A stretch of DNA of 64,000 nucleotides, from assembly GCF_020103725.1 (NCBI RefSeq), contig NZ_JAHXBG010000002.1, forward strand, positions 558,001-622,000, written 5' to 3'. The stretch is from Hyalangium gracile (lineage in GTDB: Bacteria; Myxococcota; Myxococcia; Myxococcales; Myxococcaceae). Both the position numbers and the translations under genes were made by a program. Of this stretch, positions 26,901-35,083 are shown piece by piece. The notes below the pieces were generated by a model. It was not told the origin of the DNA, searched no databases, and worked only from the letters and a program-made list of their open reading frames with translations. How positions within the stretch are numbered: the first letter of the stretch is position 1; the number at the start of each line of letters is the position of its first letter.

Positions 26901-29247
26901 CGGCCAGGTCCATGTGCAGGCGATAGCTGAGCTCGTAATCCGTCTCCCAGCAGGTGGCCGGCAGCAGCTCCACCGCGGCGGTCCAGAACTGGATCGCGGG
27001 GCGGAAGGCAGCCGACGCTCCCGCCCGGCGGCCGGCCAGCACGTTCAGCTCCGCCACCTCCTTGCGCTCGGAGGGCTCGGTCAACAGCTCGCGCCCGCTG
27101 TTCAGGTGCTCGACGATCTCGAACAGCCGCTCGCCGCGGGCCTCGACGGGCGTGCCGCGGAGCAGCAGGCGGCCGATGCGCAGGTGGATGGACGTTCGCT
27201 CGGCCGCTGGCACCTGAGCGGCGGCGGCCTGCTGGATGCGGTCGTGCACGAAGCACCAGCGCGGAGCGCCGCCGTCATGCGCGGAGGTGACGTGCACCAG
27301 CCCCGCCTCCAGCGCGGGCCCGAGCGCCCGCTCGACCTCGGCGGGCGACCGGCCCGAGATCGTCGCCAGCGCGTCGATGTCGAAGACGTGCCCCATGCAG
27401 CCCGCCAGCAGCAGGAACTCCCGCGTCTGCCCGTCCAGCTCGCGCATCCGCTCCGACAGCAGCTCGACCACGTTGTCGGTGATGTTGCGCGCCCGGATGG
27501 CCGCGGTGTCCCACCCCCAGTGTCGGGTGGTGGCGTCGTAGCGGAGCAGTCCGTCGCGGTGCAGGCGCTTGAGGAACTGGGTGAGGAAGAACGGATTGCC
27601 GCCGGTCTTCTCCTTGAGCAGGCCCGCCAGCTCCGCCGCGCGCCCCGCGTCCGCCCCGAGCGTCTCCCCGACGAAGCGGGTGATCTCCGGCAGCGCGAGA
27701 TCGGCCAGGTGCATCTCGGACACCGGCATGGCGCGGTGAGCCTCGGCCAGCGCGGTGCGCAGCGGGTGACCAGGGCCAACCTCGGAGCTGCGGTAGGCGC
27801 CGATCAGCAGGAGGTGCCGGCTGTCCGGGTCCTCCAGGAGGGTGCGCAGGAGCGCGAGGGAGCCGTCGTCCGCCCACTGGAGATCGTCGATGAACAGGAC
27901 GAGCGGGTGCTCGCGCCGCGCGAACAGGCCGACGAAGCGGGCGAACGTCAGGTGGAAGCGGTGTCGCGCCCCGAGGGCATCCAGCTCCGGGACGGGCGGC
28001 GGGGTCCCGATGACATGGAGGAGCTCCGGGATCACATCGGCGATGACGCCGACGTTGGCCCCCAGCTCGCGCGACAGCGTCTCCGGCCACGCGCCCAGGG
28101 ACTTCTGCTGCAGGAGCTGGTTGACCAGGCTGCGAAACGCCTGGATGAAGGCGCGGTACGGCACGTCGCGGAAGAGCTGCTCGCAGCGGCCCTCGGCGAG
28201 CCACCCGTGGGAGGCCGCCAGCGGCTTGTACAGCTCGTGCACCAGCGACGACTTGCCGATGCCCGGCATGCCCAGGATCAGCAGCGCCCGGCTGGCGCCG
28301 TTGCGAGCCGCCTCGAAGTGCTCCAGCACCATGCGGAGGTTCTCGTCGCGGCCGTAGAGCTTCTGCGAGATCGCGATCCGGTCGCTCCCGTCCTCCTGCC
28401 CCAGGGGGAAGGGCGCGATGGTGCCGGTGCGCTCCAGCTCCGCGCGGCACCGCTCGAGATCGTGCATCAAGCCGGCGGCGCTCTGGTAGCGCTCCTCGGC
28501 GGTCTTGGCGAGCAGCTTCAGGACCACCGCCGACAGCGCCGGGGGCACCGCGGGGTTGACCTCGTCAGGCGGCACCGGGCGCCGCGCGATGTGGCAGTGC
28601 ACCATCTCGATGGGATCGGCGGCGCGAAAGGGGGGCGCACCGGTGAGCATCTCGTAGAGCAGCGCCCCGAAGGAGTAGAAGTCGGTGCGATAGTCCAGCG
28701 AGCGGTTCATCCGCCCGGTCTGCTCGGGGGACATGTAGGCCAGCGATCCCGCTATCCGGTCCGTGTGCTGCACGGCCGGCGTCTCGGACACGAAGCGCGA
28801 GGCGAGATCGAAGTCGATGATCGTGACCTGCCCCGTCCGCTCGTCGACCAGGATGTTGCCCGGGCTGAGATCCTTGTGAACCACGTTCGACTTGTGGATG
28901 CACCCGAGCGTCCGGGCGCTGCGGATCGCGATCCGCAGCGCCTCGTCCAGCCGCAGCCGCCGCGCTCTCAGGAGCTCCGCGAGCGAGCGCGCGGCGACGT
29001 CCTCCAGGAGCAGCGCCGGCCGATCCTCGAGTTCCAGCAGGTCCACCGCGCGCACCACGCCGTCGCAGCGCAGGTGCTGGAGGATCTCGAACTCGGCGCG
29101 CAGGTCGGCTCCGGCGCGCGCGGCGGAGCGGTCACCCGCCACGCGCTTCACCACCACGGGCTGCCCCTTCCAGACGCCTCGGACCACCACGGTGCGCGAA
29201 CTTGAGTACAGCGTGGAGTGAACCTCGAGCTCACTGACTGATCTCAT
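23965..29247 (-). CDS. Ser/Thr kinase-AAA ATPase-GAF-histidine kinase hybrid regulator
   Basis: The 1760-aa protein is the first gene of the megasynthase operon. An N-terminal protein kinase domain (about 10-270) has HKDLSPGNIL as catalytic loop and DFD in place of DFG, a variant normal for this hybrid family. A STAND/AAA-type ATPase follows (Walker A GMPGIGKSS near 325, Walker B LVLFIDDLQWAD), then a long TPR-like helical region (about 700-1300), a GAF domain (about 1330-1500), and HisKA (GIAHEIRNPLTF) with HATPase (VRDNGDGIP and GVGLGLSLSYDIV). There are no membrane helices. Such proteins are thought to integrate cytoplasmic signals, but substrates are unknown. No response regulator is encoded in the operon. 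Its stop overlaps the synthase ATG. No clear ribosome-binding site precedes the ATG. Confidence 0.92.
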   Translation of the reverse strand: MRSVSELEVHSTLYSSSRTVVVRGVWKGQPVVVKRVAGDRSAARAGADLRAEFEILQHLRCDGVVRAVDLLELEDRPALLLEDVAARSLAELLRARRLRLDEALRIAIRSARTLGCIHKSNVVHKDLSPGNILVDERTGQVTIIDFDLASRFVSETPAVQHTDRIAGSLAYMSPEQTGRMNRSLDYRTDFYSFGALLYEMLTGAPPFRAADPIEMVHCHIARRPVPPDEVNPAVPPALSAVVLKLLAKTAEERYQSAAGLMHDLERCRAELERTGTIAPFPLGQEDGSDRIAISQKLYGRDENLRMVLEHFEAARNGASRALLILGMPGIGKSSLVHELYKPLAASHGWLAEGRCEQLFRDVPYRAFIQAFRSLVNQLLQQKSLGAWPETLSRELGANVGVIADVIPELLHVIGTPPPVPELDALGARHRFHLTFARFVGLFARREHPLVLFIDDLQWADDGSLALLRTLLEDPDSRHLLLIGAYRSSEVGPGHPLRTALAEAHRAMPVSEMHLADLALPEITRFVGETLGADAGRAAELAGLLKEKTGGNPFFLTQFLKRLHRDGLLRYDATTRHWGWDTAAIRARNITDNVVELLSERMRELDGQTREFLLLAGCMGHVFDIDALATISGRSPAEVERALGPALEAGLVHVTSAHDGGAPRWCFVHDRIQQAAAAQVPAAERTSIHLRIGRLLLRGTPVEARGERLFEIVEHLNSGRELLTEPSERKEVAELNVLAGRRAGASAAFRPAIQFWTAAVELLPATCWETDYELSYRLHMDLAEAAHAEGDFAEMGRHIDAVLAHAHTDLEKVPAYLLLIASHMVREVKYDVALRLGLEALRRIGIVLPEEPAAIEAETGRLMQATAARLSALSDDDLLNLPPMTDPTAQAAIAILLRIIPAVYVASPHLLPLVMTRQIALTLEHGLSSISPVAFGYYAMLFTPGAMEDLDACHRYGTLSLALQRKFGFNRYEAVTLFIAGVFLRHWKEHLREGLALISTAFDASVKTGNYEYWNYCLEALHYTILVRWRDLAESEEQFASYDAFRRKTDLKVNCQLFRQMGLNLMGRSSERTVLAGEDFDEVQAVQRWQDIQDYTNLFYFHLCKEILHYLYGNLGEAKRHSDAAEQAAASATGLIVYAEHRFFRCLCLVGMLGSAAEPERAAYRAEIERKLGELRRWARHCPGNFEHRVLLIEAELLAEEGGELARMTDLYDRSAASARANGFFLHAGLACERAGLRCLALGRRRFARSYFGDAHELYGRLGAHAKVAAMQEQHGAMIAAAARPGWVPVHTTDKTEPGVSTANSLELLDWYSILKSSQALSGEIVLERLLERLMKIVLENAGAERGVLARRRAGRLYVDAEGTALGQVVTFVGGRAVDEAADLALTVVAYCERTGRRVVLEDAGEDPRFRKDPYVAARRPRSVLCMPLIYQGQVTAVLYLENNLVAGSFTADRLGLLELLSSQLATSLENASLYSTLERRVAERTNELHGKNRELAEALTSLQRMQEQIIVQEKLSSLGSLTAGIAHEIRNPLTFVDNFSQSLLDLVRDLREQLESGHGDPSEVQALLGEIEQASQKIGEHSQRVERIVHSMLMHARGSASTPGPVEINPLLDNSIPLAAVGEKGARLVTFVKEYDEALAPVQANAQELSRVFINLINNACFAARARAERAEPGFEAEVRLTTRNIGDRVEVRVRDNGDGIPVALRDRIFSPFTTNKPAGQGVGLGLSLSYDIVVKRHRGGLRFETEEGRFTEFILELPR

Positions 29248-29345
29248 CAGGGCGATTCGAACACATTTGCTGCTGGAGCGATCATCCAGCTCTCAACGGT
29301 CGCCCTGGATTCCAGTCCCAGGACATCCGTATTTCCGGGCTTTCG

Positions 29346-29373
29346 GGTACCGTTCGCCTGCACGCTGGTACCG
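29346..29373. promoter_or_regulatory. GGTACCG direct repeat in divergent promoter region
   Basis: GGTACCG occurs at 29346-29352 and again at 29367-29373, 21 bp apart (two helical turns), within the 132-bp region between the kinase/megasynthase operon and the isoprenoid-synthase gene. Each copy contains the palindrome GGTACC. A further small inverted repeat, CTGGA/TCCAG, lies at 29273-29289. The spacing suits an operator, but no matching regulator is known. The second copy lies 7 bp ahead of the ATG at 29380. Confidence 0.3.
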
Positions 29374-29379
29374 CCCCCC

Positions 29380-31281
29380 ATGCCCCTGACAGGCCTCACC
29401 GCCGACATCCGCAAGGAGATCGAGGCCTCCACGGCCCTGGTGGAGGCTGTGCGCGCGCACTGGCCCGCCGACATCGATCCGCGGCCGGACGGGGTCTCCA
29501 GCTATCTCGATCTGCCCTACTTCTTGCTGCCTGCCTTCCCCCGCCTGCCCTCGGAGGCCATCCGTCCGCTGACGGCCTTCGCGCGGCTGATGCACGGCGC
29601 CATCCTCCAGCACGACAGGATTGCGGACGGGGACAGCTCCCCGCCCCGGGCCGGCGAGGCGGCCATGCGCCTGATGGCCATGCAGTTCGAGGCCTGCCAC
29701 GTGCTGTACCCGTCCATCCCCGCCCACGCCCCCTTCTGGGAGCGGCTGCGCAGGGATCTGGCCGAGTACGCCCACGCCTTCGTCGAGGAGCGGCGCTTTG
29801 CCCAGGGCCAGCGCTCGTGGCGCGAGTACACCGAGGAGGTGGCGCGCCGCATCGTCCTGGGCAAGAGCGGCGTGGCCCGCACCGTCGCCGCGGGGCTCGT
29901 GGAGCTGGCCGGGGATGACGGCCTGCTCGCGCCGCTGCTGGAGGCGCTCGACGCCTTCCACTTCGCCTCGAGGATGTGCGACGACCTGCTGGACTGGCGC
30001 GAGGATGCGTTCCGGCGCACCCCTTCCCTGCTGCTGGCGCGCGTCCTCCCCGAGCGCCCCACCCAGCAGGGCGCGGAGCTGGAGGCGGAGCTGGATCGGC
30101 TCGGCCGCGAGCTCTACCAGGGAGGACATGCCGCCCACGTCGTCGGGCTGGCCCTGTCCGCCCTGGACACCGCGAACCGGCTCCGCGAGGTGCTGCCCGG
30201 CCTCCAGCTGCCCTGGTACTCGCTCACGGAGGCGCTGCGCCGCAGGTGTCTGGCCGTTCAGGAGCACATCCAGCGGCTCGCCGTCGAGCACGTGCCTCGC
30301 GCGCGGCAGCTGCCCTCCGTGGAGCTGGAGCTGCCGGAGCCCGAGGGCCGCTGGCAGCGCGTGGCCTGGGAGGCCCTGCGCTTCCTCGTGCGCCAGTGGC
30401 ACCTGGGCTTCGGCGAGATGCGAGCGGCGGCGCAGGAGCCCGATCGAGAAGGTGCCGGGAGCGATGTCCGCTCTCGCGCCCTGGTGCTCGACGCGCTGTG
30501 CGACGCGGACACCCTGCTGGGAGGACGGCTGCGAGGGCTGCTCGACTACGAGGCGCGCACGCTGCTGGGCCGCCGAGGCCCTGGCGGCCTCCTCGAGCGA
30601 GGCGCCTCCGAGGCAAGCCGCCCGGACGCCGAGACCGTGACGCAGCTCGCGCGGACCCTGCTGCGCACCGGCCACCGGACCCAGGCCCAGCAGGCGCTCG
30701 GCACGCTCATGGAAGAGGCGCTCGCCGCCTCCGCCTCCGGCCTCCCCGACGTGGAGCAGGCCGCCTCGCTCCACACGCTCTGGCTCCTGAACCCGGAGCG
30801 CTATGCCGCCCGGCTCCAGCAGTGCGCCGAGCAGCTGGAGCAGCAGCTGGAGCCCGAGCGCTTCTGGCAGGAGCTCTCGCGCTCCGGCCCGTACTCGCGC
30901 GCCCACGCCCGCCTGCGCCTGCTGTCCACCGTCCGCCCCGCCTCGCCCGCGATGCGACGCCTGCGCGAGTTTCTCCTCGAGTCACAGCGGGATGACGGTG
31001 GGTGGAACACGGGCTCGGGCCCGAGCGATGCGCTCAGCACGGCCCTGGCGCTCCTCATCCTGTCGGTGGCCCACGAGGCGGGAGAGGCGCCTCCGGAGAC
31101 GGACCTCGCCACGCGAGCGCTCGGCTTCCTCGAGGCGGCCCGAGGCGCCGAGGGGGCCTGGTCCGCCCGCCCGCTTCCGAAGGCCAACGCCGAGGCGATA
31201 CAGATCAGCCGCACCCTCACCAGCGCCCTCGTGCTCCAGGCCGCGCTGAGCTGCCAGCGCTGGGCCACCTCCTCCGGGTAG
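29380..31281 (+). CDS. Class I isoprenoid-synthase-like / terpene-cyclase-like fusion
   Basis: The 633-aa protein has an all-helical N-terminal half resembling trans-isoprenyl diphosphate synthases. The second Asp-rich motif is intact (CDDLLDWREDA, about 205), and the first appears as HDRIAD near 78, with Arg at the second Asp position of DDxxD. The C-terminal part (about 520-630) has a squalene-cyclase/prenyltransferase-type repeat (SQRDDGGWNTGSGPSDALST, then a GAWSARPLPKANA segment). It therefore looks like an alpha domain joined to a partial beta-type barrel. The class II DxDD acid is not visible. The substrate is probably a prenyl diphosphate, but function is unknown. It is divergent from the megasynthase operon, and whether it contributes to that pathway is open. 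Confidence 0.72.
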   Translation: MPLTGLTADIRKEIEASTALVEAVRAHWPADIDPRPDGVSSYLDLPYFLLPAFPRLPSEAIRPLTAFARLMHGAILQHDRIADGDSSPPRAGEAAMRLMAMQFEACHVLYPSIPAHAPFWERLRRDLAEYAHAFVEERRFAQGQRSWREYTEEVARRIVLGKSGVARTVAAGLVELAGDDGLLAPLLEALDAFHFASRMCDDLLDWREDAFRRTPSLLLARVLPERPTQQGAELEAELDRLGRELYQGGHAAHVVGLALSALDTANRLREVLPGLQLPWYSLTEALRRRCLAVQEHIQRLAVEHVPRARQLPSVELELPEPEGRWQRVAWEALRFLVRQWHLGFGEMRAAAQEPDREGAGSDVRSRALVLDALCDADTLLGGRLRGLLDYEARTLLGRRGPGGLLERGASEASRPDAETVTQLARTLLRTGHRTQAQQALGTLMEEALAASASGLPDVEQAASLHTLWLLNPERYAARLQQCAEQLEQQLEPERFWQELSRSGPYSRAHARLRLLSTVRPASPAMRRLREFLLESQRDDGGWNTGSGPSDALSTALALLILSVAHEAGEAPPETDLATRALGFLEAARGAEGAWSARPLPKANAEAIQISRTLTSALVLQAALSCQRWATSSG

Positions 31282-31344
31282 AGGACTGGCCGCGCCTGCC
31301 GCGCGCGGTGTATGAACCGCCTCCCCCTCGCCGCGAGGAAGTCC

Positions 31345-32733
31345 ATGGGCCGAGCTGAAATCCACCGAGGGTCTTCCTTCCTCCTGCTGGCCACGCTCCT
31401 GCTCTCCGGGCTCGCGCTCGCCGAGGAGCCCGTGGTGCCGGACTGGGCGGAGGGTTGGAAGGAGACGTGGCTCGACGCCTATCGAGACGGCTCGATCCGG
31501 ATGTCGAGCAAGGTCACCCCCCGCTTCCTGGGGAACGGCCGACAGGAGCTCTTCGCCGTCCTGGAGCTGCGCTCCCTCTCCTTCCCACCGGGAGAGCCTC
31601 CCGCCGCCAGCGTGGCGCTGGTCATCGATCGCTCGGCCTCGACGGCCGGCCGCCGCCTGCTCATCGCCCGGAAGGCCGCGCTGAGCGTGATCGACGGGAT
31701 GACCGAGAAGGATCAACTGGCCATCATCCGCGTGAGCGACGAGCCGGAGGTCCTCCCCATCGAGCCGCTGACCGCCGAGCACCGCGCGAGGATGAAGGCG
31801 CTCGTGTCGGAGATGGAGGCGGTGGGCCGCAGCGACCTCTCCGCGGGGCTCGAGGCCGCCTTCGCGCAGCTCTCCAAGCCCTCGGAGGCGGGCCTCTACC
31901 GCCAGGTGATCCTCCTGAGCGATGGCCGCCCCACCGATGGCATGGTGGATCAGGACGGCCTGGCCCGGCTCGCCCGCGCGGCCCGCGAGCAGCACAGCAT
32001 CCACGTGAACACGGTGGCCATCGGCGAGGACGCCGATCTGGATCTGATGGCCGGCATGGCGAAGCAGGGCTGGGGCTTCGCCGCCAGCCTGAATGACTCG
32101 GCCGCGACGACGCGCGTGTCGACCCGGCGGCAGCTGGATCTCGTGCGTCGCGCGGCCAGCGCCGTGGAGCTGCGCGTGAGGGTGGGCCCCACCGTCACCC
32201 TGCTGGGGGTGATGGGGCTGGATGCCGCCGTCCAGGGCAGCCTCGCGCGAGTCCCCGTGGGCGAGGTGGGCTCGGGCGAGGTGATCCGGCTCGTCCTCCA
32301 CCTCTCCACGGACAACGTCGGCAAGGAGGTGCGCCCCATCGAGCTGGCCCAGATCGATCTCCAGTACGAGGACGCGCTCACCGAGAAGCGCCGCACCCAG
32401 AGCCTGAGCGTGAAGGCGGAGCTCAATCCCGCGAAGGCCAGGGGACGCGGCGCGCTGGATCCCGAGGCCCTGAAGCACGCCTCCGTGGCGTTCGTGCAGC
32501 GGCACACGGCCCGCGCGGATGAGACCGCGGAGGATGGAGACCGGGCCGGGGCCCGGGAGATCCTCGAGTCGACCCGAGAGAGCCTGAAGCAGATGGCCAG
32601 GCTGGCCCGGCTCCAGATCACCGACGCGATGGCCCTGCTCGCCAGGCGCAGCAGCGAGATCGCCGAGCAGAGCCGCCCCAAGGCGAAGCCCGACCCGTCC
32701 GCCTCGAAGAAGAGCCCGAAGAAGAAGCCCTGA
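31345..32733 (+). CDS. Secreted von Willebrand factor A domain protein
   Basis: The 462-aa precursor has a signal peptide ending LSGLALA before EEPVVPDW. The VWA domain spans about residues 85-260 and has an intact MIDAS: DRSAS, a later Thr/Ser in AVGRSDLSAG and an Asp in LLSDGRPTDG, so metal-dependent ligand binding is expected. A beta-rich region and a Lys-rich tail (KKSPKKKP) follow. GAGGAAG stands just before the ATG at 31345; an in-frame ATG at 31312 has no Shine-Dalgarno sequence. The gene lies 63 bp after the isoprenoid-synthase gene and 37 bp before PPK2, so the three may be co-transcribed. The ligand is unknown. Confidence 0.82.
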   Translation: MGRAEIHRGSSFLLLATLLLSGLALAEEPVVPDWAEGWKETWLDAYRDGSIRMSSKVTPRFLGNGRQELFAVLELRSLSFPPGEPPAASVALVIDRSASTAGRRLLIARKAALSVIDGMTEKDQLAIIRVSDEPEVLPIEPLTAEHRARMKALVSEMEAVGRSDLSAGLEAAFAQLSKPSEAGLYRQVILLSDGRPTDGMVDQDGLARLARAAREQHSIHVNTVAIGEDADLDLMAGMAKQGWGFAASLNDSAATTRVSTRRQLDLVRRAASAVELRVRVGPTVTLLGVMGLDAAVQGSLARVPVGEVGSGEVIRLVLHLSTDNVGKEVRPIELAQIDLQYEDALTEKRRTQSLSVKAELNPAKARGRGALDPEALKHASVAFVQRHTARADETAEDGDRAGAREILESTRESLKQMARLARLQITDAMALLARRSSEIAEQSRPKAKPDPSASKKSPKKKP

Positions 32734-32770
32734 CCCTCCGTCCGCAGCAGCTCGCCAAGAGGAGAAGACC

Positions 32771-33601
32771 GTGGACTTCACCGTGTTCGACAAGCCAGGA
32801 GCGAAGGTCAAGCTCGCCTCCATCTCCGAGAAGCCGCCCAGGGGGCTCACCCAGGAGCACGCCCGGGAGGAGTTCGAGACGCTGGGTCAGGAGCTCTTCG
32901 ATCTGCAGGACCTGCTCTGGGGCTCACGCCAGCACTCCGTGCTCGTCATCCTCCAGGGGCGCGACAGCGCGGGCAAGGACGGCGCCATCAAGCACGTGGT
33001 GGGCAGCCTCAACCCTCGCGGCGTCCACGTGACGTCCTTCGGCGCGCCCACGCCGGAGGAGCTGGAGCACGACTTCCTCTGGCGCGTCCACCGCCACGCG
33101 CCGCGCCGGGGCGAGTTCGCCATCTTCAACCGCTCCCACTACGAGGACGTGCTCGTCGTCCGCGTGCACGATCTCGTGCCGAAGTCGCTCTGGAAGGAGC
33201 GCTACGATCACATCCGCGACTTCGAGGAGCTGCTCGCCGAGCACGGGACGATCATCCTCAAGTTCTTCCTCCACATCAGCCGCGGCGAGCAGAAGAAGCG
33301 CCTGCTCAAGCGCGAGGAGGATCCGCGCACGTCCTGGAAGCTCAACGCCGGGGACTGGGAGGAGCGCGAGCTCTGGGACGAGTACACGGAGGCCTACGAG
33401 GAGGCCCTGTCGCGCACCTCGACGGAGATGGCTCCGTGGATCGTCGTGCCCGCGGACGCCAAGTGGTATCGCAACCTCGTGGTGGCCCGCGCGATCGCCG
33501 ACGCGCTCCGGCCACACCGCAAGGCCTGGCAGCAGCACCTCGACGAGCAGGGCGCGCGCAAGCGGGCGGAGCTCGAGGCCTGGCGCAGGGGTAGGCGCTG
33601 A
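32771..33601 (+). CDS. PPK2-family polyphosphate:nucleotide phosphotransferase
   Basis: This 276-aa single-domain kinase transfers phosphate between polyphosphate and nucleotides. The Walker A is GRDSAGKDGAIK (about 62-73), the Walker B is FAIFNRSHYEDVL, and the basic lid is the KKRLLKREEDP segment. Length and motifs fit the single-domain PPK2 class, whose members phosphorylate AMP and/or ADP; the preferred nucleotide cannot be read from sequence. The start is GTG, with AGAGGAGAAG just upstream. It follows the VWA gene by 37 bp. Confidence 0.92.
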   Translation: MDFTVFDKPGAKVKLASISEKPPRGLTQEHAREEFETLGQELFDLQDLLWGSRQHSVLVILQGRDSAGKDGAIKHVVGSLNPRGVHVTSFGAPTPEELEHDFLWRVHRHAPRRGEFAIFNRSHYEDVLVVRVHDLVPKSLWKERYDHIRDFEELLAEHGTIILKFFLHISRGEQKKRLLKREEDPRTSWKLNAGDWEERELWDEYTEAYEEALSRTSTEMAPWIVVPADAKWYRNLVVARAIADALRPHRKAWQQHLDEQGARKRAELEAWRRGRR

Positions 33602-33799
33602 CCCGGCGGACTCCCCTGCTTTCCTCGGATGTCCTCTCTCTGAGCCGCGGACGGCGGCTGCCGGAGGCGCTTGCGCGTCACGTCATCGGTCACGTGGCGG
33701 ATGGACACGCGGTGGTGTCGCGAGCGTAGAGTGTCCTCGTACCCGCAAGGCACCGCGGGCAGGGGAAGTCGCTAGCGCTCTCACGGAGAGGTACCCCGC

Positions 33800-34999
33800 G
33801 TGAACGGGCAGACTGGCAGCACGACAGAAGCCCGGGCGCACGGCGCTACCCCTCCTCTCCCTCAGCTGGAAGGCTTCCTCGCGCTCGAGTTCCTCGGGGC
33901 AGGCCCGTCGGGACAGACCTGGCACGCCCGGACGAAGGCGGGACGCGCCGTGGCGCTCAAGCTCTTCTCCCCCCGGCTCACGGCGCACCCGGGCTTCCCC
34001 ACCCGCTTCGAGAAGGAGACGGCGCCCCTGCTGGCGCTGCGCCACCCGCACATCGCGGAGCTGGTGGAGCGCGGGCGCGCGGGGGACCAGTACTACGTGG
34101 CGACGGAGTACCTCTTCGGGGGCTCGCTGCGGAAGCGCGCCGCGGAGCTGCCGGACACCCAGGCCGCAATGCGGCTGGTGCTCGAGGTGTCCAAGGCGCT
34201 CCACCACGCGCACCAGCGCGGGCTGGCGCACCGCGGGCTGAAGCCGGAGAACATCCTGCTGACCGACTCGGGCACGGTGAAGGTGGCCGACTTCGGGCTG
34301 GCGCGGCTGAGGGAGGACGAGGCCACCAGCCCGAGCCCCTACGTCGCGCCGGAGCAGCGCGCGCGCCCGGCCTCCGCCGACGGCCGCGCCGATCTCTTCG
34401 CGCTGGCCACCGTGCTCTACGAGGGGCTCTACCGCGAGCGTCCCCCGAGGCCCTGGAGCGCCGCGGCCTCCAAGGTGCCCGTGCGGGACACGCGCCTGTT
34501 CTCCCTGTTCTCGCAGAGCCTCGCCGAGGACCCCGAGCGGCGCTTCCGGCGGGTGCAGGACTTCGCGGACGAGCTGGAGCGGCTCATGCTCGACACCGGC
34601 TCGGCGGCCCCAGCCGCGCCCGCGGTGATGGCGAGCCAGACGGCCGGCCCGCTCTCGCTCGAGGTGAAGGGGCGCACGGTCTTCGTCAGGGTCCGGACGC
34701 GCGGGGACGCGGAGTGGCTCAAGCGCTCGCTGCTCTCGGTCGAGCAGGTGCTCCGTCAGCCGGGCCCCTGGGGCGTGGCGTACGATCTGTCCGAGATGAC
34801 AGGCTGGAGCACTCGCGAGGTCGAAGCGGTGGTCGAGCTCCACCGCCGCTACGCGAAGAACCTCCGGCGGGTCGGCTTCTGCTCGTCGGTCTCCTCGGTG
34901 CGCGGCGGAGGCGTGCTGGTGGGCACGTCCGTGAAGGAGGTCTCCTGGAACACCTTCGCCTCCTCGCGCGCCATGCAGGACTGGGTGGAGGGCGGCTGA
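33800..34999 (+). CDS. Pseudokinase (HRD to HRG) with C-terminal STAS-like domain
   Basis: The 399-aa protein has a Ser/Thr kinase fold over about residues 25-265: glycine loop LGAGPSGQT, ATP-anchoring Lys in VALKLF, alpha-C Glu in RFEKE, and an intact DFG in VADFGLARL. The catalytic loop reads LAHRGLKPENILL (about 143): the catalytic Asp of HRD is Gly, so phosphotransfer is probably lost while nucleotide binding may remain. The C-terminal 110 residues (LEVKGRTVFVRV onward) resemble a small alpha/beta STAS/SpoIIAA-type domain. A role as scaffold or allosteric partner is inferred. GTG start; 198 bp after PPK2. No membrane segment is seen. Confidence 0.82.
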   Translation: MNGQTGSTTEARAHGATPPLPQLEGFLALEFLGAGPSGQTWHARTKAGRAVALKLFSPRLTAHPGFPTRFEKETAPLLALRHPHIAELVERGRAGDQYYVATEYLFGGSLRKRAAELPDTQAAMRLVLEVSKALHHAHQRGLAHRGLKPENILLTDSGTVKVADFGLARLREDEATSPSPYVAPEQRARPASADGRADLFALATVLYEGLYRERPPRPWSAAASKVPVRDTRLFSLFSQSLAEDPERRFRRVQDFADELERLMLDTGSAAPAAPAVMASQTAGPLSLEVKGRTVFVRVRTRGDAEWLKRSLLSVEQVLRQPGPWGVAYDLSEMTGWSTREVEAVVELHRRYAKNLRRVGFCSSVSSVRGGGVLVGTSVKEVSWNTFASSRAMQDWVEGG

Positions 35000-35083
35000 G
35001 GCCCCACGCCGCGCCGCTTCTCCCTGGCTCGCAGGGAGGAAAACGGTAGGCTCTCCCGGACCTCGAGCAGAACGGGAGAAACG

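Larger units (their letters stand above)
9342..29247 (-). other. Four-gene biosynthetic/signalling operon
   Basis: Four genes run head-to-tail on the minus strand: the giant kinase (29247-23965), the NRPS-PKS (23968-15866), a patatin (15860-14808) and the patatin-WD40 protein (14789-9342). The junctions are an ATGA overlap, 5 bp and 18 bp, so co-transcription is very likely and the first two genes are translationally coupled. The only room for the main promoter is the 132-bp region shared with the divergent isoprenoid-synthase gene. No dedicated exporter or phosphopantetheinyl transferase lies in the cluster. Confidence 0.8.

Noticed and set aside
25828-29205. 1125-aa plus-strand open frame
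   Set aside because: Shadow of the megasynthase-operon kinase gene; that kinase has clear Walker and kinase motifs.
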